A stretch of 64,000 nucleotides of DNA from Bacteroides sp. ET71 (lineage in GTDB: Bacteria; Bacteroidota; Bacteroidia; Bacteroidales; Bacteroidaceae). The stretch lies in the NCBI RefSeq assembly GCF_023336905.1, contig NZ_JAMBLS010000006.1:62001-126000 (forward strand). Direction: 5' to 3'. Under the pieces are notes generated by a model. That model did not search any database, had not been told where the DNA came from, and was given only the letters and a program-made list of their open reading frames with translations. Shown piece after piece: positions 59,756 through 64,000 of the stretch (position 1 is its first letter; the number at the start of each line of letters is the position of its first letter). A program made the translations under genes and the position numbers.

Positions 59756-61048
59756 ATGGAACCATCCCTCAGACAACAAATCCTGGCCCTGGTGCGGCGC
59801 GAAGTCGTCCCCGCCATCGGCTGTACCGAACCGATGGCCGTGGCGCTCTGCGTGGCCCGCGCCACCGAGACCCTGGGCCGCCGCCCCGAAAGCATCACCA
59901 CCCGCCTCAGCGCCAACATTCTGAAGAACGCCATGGGCGTCGGCATCCCCGGCACGGGCATGATAGGCCTGCCCATCGCCATCGCCCTGGGCGCCCTCAT
60001 CGGGCGGTCGGACTACGAGCTGGAGGTGCTCAAAGACTGCACGCCCCAGGCCGTGGACGAAGGCAAGCAGTTCATCGACGAGAAGCGCATCCGCATCACC
60101 CTGAAAGAAGACATCGACGAGAAGCTGTACATCGAAGCCACCTGCCGCGCGGGCCACGACGAGGCCACGGCCGTCATCAGCGGCGGACACACCCGCTTCC
60201 AGCGCATCGAGCGCAACGGACAAGTCCTGCTCGACCGCTCCGCCTCCGCCGACGCCCAGGCCGAAACCGACGCCCCCGCCCTGACCCTGCGCACCGTCTA
60301 CGACTTCGCCCAAACCGCCCCGCTGGACGAAATCAGCTTCATCCTCCAGACCGCCCGCCTCAACAAAGCCGCCGCCGAAGCCTCCTTCCGCGCCGACTAC
60401 GGACACGGCCTGGGCAAAATGCTGCGCGGACGCTACGAAAACGAAATCATGGGCGACAGCGTCTTCTCGCACATCCTCTCCTATACCTCCGGCGCTTGCG
60501 ACGCCCGCATGGCCGGAGCCATGATACCCGTCATGAGCAACTCGGGCAGCGGCAACCAAGGCATCTCCGCCACCCTGCCCGTACTGGTCTTCGCCGAAGA
60601 AACAGGCAAGACCGAAGAACAACTCATCCGCGCCCTCATGCTCAGCCACCTGACCGTCATCTACATCAAACAAAGCCTCGGACGACTCTCCGCCCTCTGC
60701 GGCTGCGTCGTTGCCGCCACCGGCTCCAGTTGCGGCATCACCTACCTAATGGGCGGCGACTACACCCGCATCACCTATGCCGTGCAGAACATGATAGCCA
60801 ACCTCACCGGCATGATATGCGACGGCGCCAAACCCAGTTGCGCCCTGAAGGTCACCACCGGCGTATCCACCGCCGTCCTCTCCGCCATCATGGCCATGGA
60901 AGGCCGCACCGTCACCTCCGTCGAAGGCATCATCGACCAAGACGTCGACCAAAGCATCCGCAACCTCACCCGCATCGGCTCGCGCGGCATGAACGAAACC
61001 GACCGCCTCGTGCTCGACATCATGACCCACAAGACAGGAAACGTCTGA
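59756..61048 (+). CDS. L-cysteine desulfidase family protein (CyuA/UPF0597)
   Basis: 430 residues, cytoplasmic. PAIGCTEPMAVALCVARATE holds the conserved N-terminal Cys; KNAMGVGIPGTGMIGLPIAI, SNSGSGNQGISATLPVLVFA, LCGCVVAATGSSCGITYLMG and MICDGAKPSCALKVTTGVST supply the remaining cysteines that bind an iron-sulfur cluster in this family, related to serine dehydratase. Members break L-cysteine into pyruvate, ammonia and sulfide. Whether cysteine or serine is used here is not visible. GC-rich; followed by a MITE-like element that overlaps the stop codon. Confidence 0.88.
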   Translation: MEPSLRQQILALVRREVVPAIGCTEPMAVALCVARATETLGRRPESITTRLSANILKNAMGVGIPGTGMIGLPIAIALGALIGRSDYELEVLKDCTPQAVDEGKQFIDEKRIRITLKEDIDEKLYIEATCRAGHDEATAVISGGHTRFQRIERNGQVLLDRSASADAQAETDAPALTLRTVYDFAQTAPLDEISFILQTARLNKAAAEASFRADYGHGLGKMLRGRYENEIMGDSVFSHILSYTSGACDARMAGAMIPVMSNSGSGNQGISATLPVLVFAEETGKTEEQLIRALMLSHLTVIYIKQSLGRLSALCGCVVAATGSSCGITYLMGGDYTRITYAVQNMIANLTGMICDGAKPSCALKVTTGVSTAVLSAIMAMEGRTVTSVEGIIDQDVDQSIRNLTRIGSRGMNETDRLVLDIMTHKTGNV

Positions 61049-61193
61049 ATGAAGAACTAAAAATGAAAAATGAAGAATAAGGGGTGAAGCATGAAGCCCC
61101 TGCCCGGCCCACCAAGCCCGGAAAGCACAAAAAAAGGATGAAGAACCCGTCGGCCCCTCCGGCCTCACAGATTCTTCATCCTTCTTCATTCAG
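61045..61193. repeat. Second MITE-like element with AATGAAGAA arms; hairpin between convergent genes
   Basis: CTGAATGAAGAA (61045-61056) and TTCTTCATTCAG (61182-61193) are perfect 12-base inverted termini; the left one includes the stop codon of the desulfidase gene. Inside, AAGGATGAAGAA (61134-61145) pairs with TTCTTCATCCTT (61172-61183). AAGCCCGGAA recurs from the element at 7319-7485. It could act as terminator for both convergent genes. Confidence 0.7.
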
Positions 61194-61206
61194 TCCTTCG
61201 TCGGCA

Positions 61207-61797
61207 CTACTTTCCGCAGCAACCGTCGCCGCAGCCCTGGCCGTCGTCACATCCGCCGCCGCAGCCACCGCAACCACCGTTGCAGCCACCGCCGCACCCG
61301 CCGCCGGCCATCGCACTGGCAATATGCGCCACCTCCTCGGCCGTAGCCGGGCGGCTGCACACCACATGCCCCGTAAACTGCAAATCACAACCCGCCAACG
61401 GATGGTTCATGTCCATCACCACCACGTCATCCTTCACCTCCACCACGCTGCCGTTCACACGCTGCCCCTCGGCCGTCATCAGCGGCACAATGGCATCGGG
61501 CACGATATGCTCGTCGTCAAACTTCCCGTCCACCAGGAAGATACCCTTCGGCAACTCGATGACATGCTCCTCATCATACTCCCCATAAGCCTCGGCACAC
61601 GGGATGGTAAAGTCGAACTCGTCACCTTCCTCCAAGTCTTTCACCGCGTTCTCAAACGCCTCCAGCGTCAGTCCCATGCCCGTGATGAAGGGGAAAGGAT
61701 TATCCACCGTGGCTTCCTCGCCAAACTCTTTCTCGCCGTCTTCCAGCATATACATCTTATAGGCCACAGTAATGTACTTATTCTCTGTCTGTTCCAT
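61207..61797 (-). CDS. slyD: SlyD-like FKBP-type peptidyl-prolyl isomerase with metal-binding tail
   Basis: 196 residues from the ATG at 61797 (two codons after an alternative ATG). EQTENKYITVAYKMYMLEDG and ITGMGLTLEAFENAVKDLEE form the FKBP half; FDFTIPCAEAYGEYDEEHVI starts the inserted IF chaperone domain; VMDMNHPLAGCDLQFTGHVV returns to the FKBP fold. The last 30 residues are almost only Gly and Cys with Asp, a SlyD-type tail that binds nickel or other metals. It is a cytoplasmic folding factor that may also store or deliver metal. Promoter: minus-strand TATCTTTG at 61841-61848. Confidence 0.9.
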   Translation of the reverse strand: MEQTENKYITVAYKMYMLEDGEKEFGEEATVDNPFPFITGMGLTLEAFENAVKDLEEGDEFDFTIPCAEAYGEYDEEHVIELPKGIFLVDGKFDDEHIVPDAIVPLMTAEGQRVNGSVVEVKDDVVVMDMNHPLAGCDLQFTGHVVCSRPATAEEVAHIASAMAGGGCGGGCNGGCGGCGGGCDDGQGCGDGCCGK

Positions 61798-61865
61798 ACA
61801 CATCTTTTATGAAATGAATACTCGGTTTTCTATCGCCCGGCAAAGATACGAAATATCGACAAAAC

Positions 61866-61896
61866 TTTGCCACGATGTTTTGTTTTTGTATCTTTG
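61866..61896 (+). promoter_or_regulatory. Promoter of RNase P RNA
   Basis: TTTG (61866-61869), 19 bases and TATCTTTG (61889-61896) match the Bacteroides consensus exactly. The predicted start, near 61903, agrees with the 5' end of the P1 helix. Confidence 0.85.
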
Positions 61897-61900
61897 CCGC

Positions 61901-62292
61901 CACGAAGCAGCCGGCCTGCCTGCCGCTTGCACCATCTATGAAGTGCAGGAGGAAAGTCCGGGCAACACAGAGCATCCCACTTCCTAACAGAAAGCTGTCC
62001 GCGAGGGTGGAGTAACGCAGAAGAAAACAACCGCCTCCCGCCACCGGCCGCAAGACCGGGGGAGGCAAGGGTGAGAAGGCGGGGTAAGAGCCCACCAGCC
62101 TTGTGGCGACACAAGGGCTGTGCGTCTTGGGAGTTGTAAGGTCATGTAAACCGGCGCCAAGAGAGTTGCTCGCTCCATGTCGGAGGGTAGACCGCTAAAG
62201 CCGTATGGCGACATACGGACGAGATAAATGGCAGGCACCCCGCCCCACGGGCGGGGCACAGAACCCGGCTTACAGGCCGACTGCTTCGTTTT
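61901..62292 (+). ncRNA. rnpB: RNase P RNA (bacterial class A)
   Basis: The catalytic RNA that removes 5' leaders from tRNA precursors. The P1 helix is formed by GAAGCAGccGGCCTG at the 5' end and CAGGCCgaCTGCTTC at the 3' end. The universally conserved core GAGGAAAGTCCGGGC lies near 61950, and ACAGAACCCGGCTTACAGGCC, containing conserved region V, near 62258. The length of about 390 bases is normal. The consensus promoter at 61866-61896 precedes it; ends are estimated from P1 pairing. A T run (GTTTTTC) directly follows P1 and may end transcription. Confidence 0.95.
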
Positions 62293-62325
62293 TCGCTGTG
62301 GACTCTTTAATAAGAATATAAGAAG

Positions 62326-63645
62326 ATGAGCAAACGCATAGCCGCACTCTGGAAGTTCCTGACCGACGACATCTGGCGTATCACGGAGGATGAGGTCACG
62401 AAGACGACCTTTTCGGCCTACAACATTATCAAAAGCATCTACCTCTGCATCAACCGCTTCACGCAGGACCGACTGGCCAACAAGGCCGCGGCGCTGACGT
62501 ACAGCACCCTGCTGGCCATCGTGCCGATACTGGCCATCGTATTTGCCATCGCCCGCGGTTTCGGCTTCGACGACCTCATACGAAGCCAGATTACGGCTAC
62601 GTTCGGAGGGCAGACGGAGGCGGTGGAAGTCATCTTACAGTTTGTCAACTCTTATCTGTCGGAGACAAAGAGCGGGGTGTTCATCGGAGTGGGACTCATC
62701 TTGCTGCTCTGGACGGTGCTCAACCTGGTGAACAACATGGAAATCACATTCAACCGCATCTGGCAGGTGAAGAAGCCGCGCAACATGTACCGCCGCATCA
62801 CAGACTACTCGTCGATGCTGCTGTTGCTGCCCATCCTGCTGGTCGTATCGGGCGGCTTGTCCATCTACATGAGCACGGCGTTGAAATATGTAGAGGACTA
62901 CGCACTGCTGGCACCACTGGGCAAATTCATGATACGGCTCATCCCCTTTGCGTTGACTTGGTTCATGTTCACGGGGCTGTACATCTTCATGCCCAACACA
63001 AAGGTGAAGTTCCGACACGCACTGGTAGCGGGCATCCTGGCGGGGTCGGCGCACCAAGCGTTCCAGTTCCTCTACATCAGCGGGCAACTGTGGGTATCGC
63101 GCTACAATGCCATCTACGGCAGTTTCGCAGCCCTGCCCATGTTCCTGCTGTGGCTGCAAATCTCGTGGACCATCTGCCTGTTTGGCGCCCAACTGACGTA
63201 TGCCACGCAGAACATCGGCAATTTCAGTTTCGACAAGGATACGAGAAACATCAGCTACCGTTACCGGGAATTTGTCTCCATCCTCATCCTGTCGCTCATC
63301 ACCAAACGGTTCGCACAAGGCGAACCGCCCTACACGGCGGAAGCCATATCGGAGCAGAGCCAGATACCCATCCAACTGGTGCACCGCACGCTGTACGAGT
63401 TGCAGGAGATACGCCTCATCCACGAAGTGTCGGGCGACGAGAAGGGTGAGGAAACGGCCTATCAGCCGTCGATGGACATCAACCGCCTGAACGTGGCCGT
63501 GCTGCTGGACAGACTGGACACGCACGGGTCAGAGGACTTCAAGATTGACCGGGAGAAAGCCTTTGGTGACGAGTGGGCGGTGCTGATGCGGGCAAAGGAG
63601 GAATACTATAAGAGTACGGCTAACGTGCTGCTGAAAGACCTTTGA
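62326..63645 (+). CDS. YihY/BrkB family integral membrane protein
   Basis: 439 residues. Six transmembrane helices span about residues 50-305: ALTYSTLLAIVPILAIVFAI, GVFIGVGLILLLWTVLNLVN, MLLLLPILLVVSGGLSIYMS, FALTWFMFTGLYIFMPNTKV and SFAALPMFLLWLQISWTICL. This is the YihY/BrkB (formerly RNase BN) family, which has no proven catalytic role. A cytoplasmic C-terminal extension from about 320 resembles a winged helix (EAISEQSQIPIQLVHRTLYE) and may bind nucleic acid or protein. It starts about 34 bases after the RNase P RNA. Confidence 0.88.
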   Translation: MSKRIAALWKFLTDDIWRITEDEVTKTTFSAYNIIKSIYLCINRFTQDRLANKAAALTYSTLLAIVPILAIVFAIARGFGFDDLIRSQITATFGGQTEAVEVILQFVNSYLSETKSGVFIGVGLILLLWTVLNLVNNMEITFNRIWQVKKPRNMYRRITDYSSMLLLLPILLVVSGGLSIYMSTALKYVEDYALLAPLGKFMIRLIPFALTWFMFTGLYIFMPNTKVKFRHALVAGILAGSAHQAFQFLYISGQLWVSRYNAIYGSFAALPMFLLWLQISWTICLFGAQLTYATQNIGNFSFDKDTRNISYRYREFVSILILSLITKRFAQGEPPYTAEAISEQSQIPIQLVHRTLYELQEIRLIHEVSGDEKGEETAYQPSMDINRLNVAVLLDRLDTHGSEDFKIDREKAFGDEWAVLMRAKEEYYKSTANVLLKDL

Positions 63646-63710
63646 GGATGGCGAACACGACCGAATGACCGGGGCTAGCCTGACCGGAAGACCGAAGTAA
63701 ATAAGACGAA

Positions 63711-63860
63711 GGGGGTGTATCATAATGACAAACAGCTATCATTCTGTCATGTTGAGCGGAGCGAAGCGAAGTCGAAACATCTCACTTAACCAATCTTGAG
63801 ATTCCTCGGCTACGCTCGGAATGACAGAATGATAGGTAATCTCTATTTTGATACACCCTC
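63711..63860. repeat. Nested palindromic intergenic element
   Basis: An outer pair, GGGTGTATCA (63713-63722) and TGATACACCC (63849-63858), encloses a perfect 14-base pair, TATCATTCTGTCAT (63737-63750) and its complement (63821-63834). The interior carries GAGCGGAGCGAAGCGAAG and AGATTCCTCGGCTACGCTCG. The layout is that of a REP or MITE-type hairpin repeat; no coding capacity is evident. Confidence 0.75.
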
Positions 63861-63896
63861 CTTTCAATACGGCCCCAAACGGCTCTGTGGCGTCAG

Positions 63897-64000
63897 TCAG
63901 TGCGGCATTTCGGTGCCGAACAAGAGGAAGTAATCGCGCTCGGCAGCCTGCCGGGTCCACGCCTCCGGCAAAAACCGCCATTGCTCCAGGCTGCGAGGCT
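63897..64000 (-). CDS. C-terminal fragment of an unidentified protein, cut by the window edge
   Basis: One minus-strand frame reads through from the edge and ends RSLEQWRFLPEAWTRQAAER, DYFLLFGTEMPH, then TGA at 63899-63897. The composition (aromatic and charged, no long low-complexity run) looks like a genuine protein end, and it avoids the overlapping frame that runs on into the palindromic element. Thirty-three residues do not allow a family call. Confidence 0.5.
   Translation of the reverse strand, partial: PRSLEQWRFLPEAWTRQAAERDYFLLFGTEMPH

Noticed and set aside
1-64000. tRNA or rRNA genes
   Set aside because: I found no cloverleaf-like or rRNA-like segment by eye; a covariance-model search would be needed to exclude them fully.

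Overview
The window looks like a chromosomal segment of a gut Bacteroidales, most likely Bacteroidaceae. The evidence is SusC/SusD, NigD, PCMD and Mfa/FimA-fimbrillin families, DUF3575/DUF3868/DUF3822/DUF6266 proteins, an N-succinylornithine-type carbamoyltransferase, Bacteroides-type promoters (TTTG, 19-21 nt, TAnnTTTG) and weak Shine-Dalgarno sequences. The species cannot be named from the sequence. No tRNA, rRNA, CRISPR-cas, integrase or intact insertion sequence was recognised.

Layout. 1-1223: start of a divergent gene and a GNAT/FemAB-like acyltransferase. 1335-15475: one long fimbrial operon (DUF3575, DUF3868, Mfa1-type major subunit, a DUF4469/HU-like protein, Mfa2-type anchor, five accessory or tip subunits) ending in a strong terminator. 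15543-19654: an Rpn-type PD-(D/E)XK nuclease plus a receiver/PPDK ATP-grasp fusion protein. 20484-28821: SusC/SusD pair and a tricorn-like S41 protease. 28867-42617: housekeeping and envelope genes (NigD-like, aroB, an outer-membrane barrel, cardiolipin synthase, rsmD, a RecD-like helicase, dinB, a MATE exporter). 42683-45323: a zinc-type P1B ATPase and Fur-family regulator behind a perfect dyad operator candidate. 45349-52046: nhaD, N-succinylornithine carbamoyltransferase, an acyltransferase, then DUF2007-proB-proA. 52240-59426: a minus-strand run with a TonB receptor, LuxR regulator, flavoprotein, barrel, PCMD lipoprotein and HU-like protein. 59716-64000: cyuA-like desulfidase, SlyD-like isomerase, RNase P RNA, a YihY/BrkB membrane protein and the tail of a minus-strand gene.

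How the genes work together. The fimbrial operon encodes a complete shaft/anchor/tip set of lipoprotein subunits, and most of the polymerising subunits carry a Thr-Arg site of the kind used for trypsin-like maturation. Its last gene carries an internal AT-rich module, probably an exchanged adhesin domain. The SusCD pair beside a periplasmic tricorn-like protease suggests peptide import. The ATPase/Fur pair looks like zinc homeostasis, and proBA plus the carbamoyltransferase serve proline and arginine synthesis.

The most unusual structure is a set of intergenic arrays of short palindromes repeated every 22-24 bp. Clear ones lie at 6114, 28723, 34064, 47822 and 59524; eroded ones at 39204 and 52147. 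Their sequences differ from locus to locus but their architecture is shared. Two adjoin genes for HU-like DNA-binding proteins, and one fills the predicted mRNA leader of such a gene. A second theme is MITE-like palindromic elements, one of which supplies the signal peptide of a fimbrial lipoprotein.
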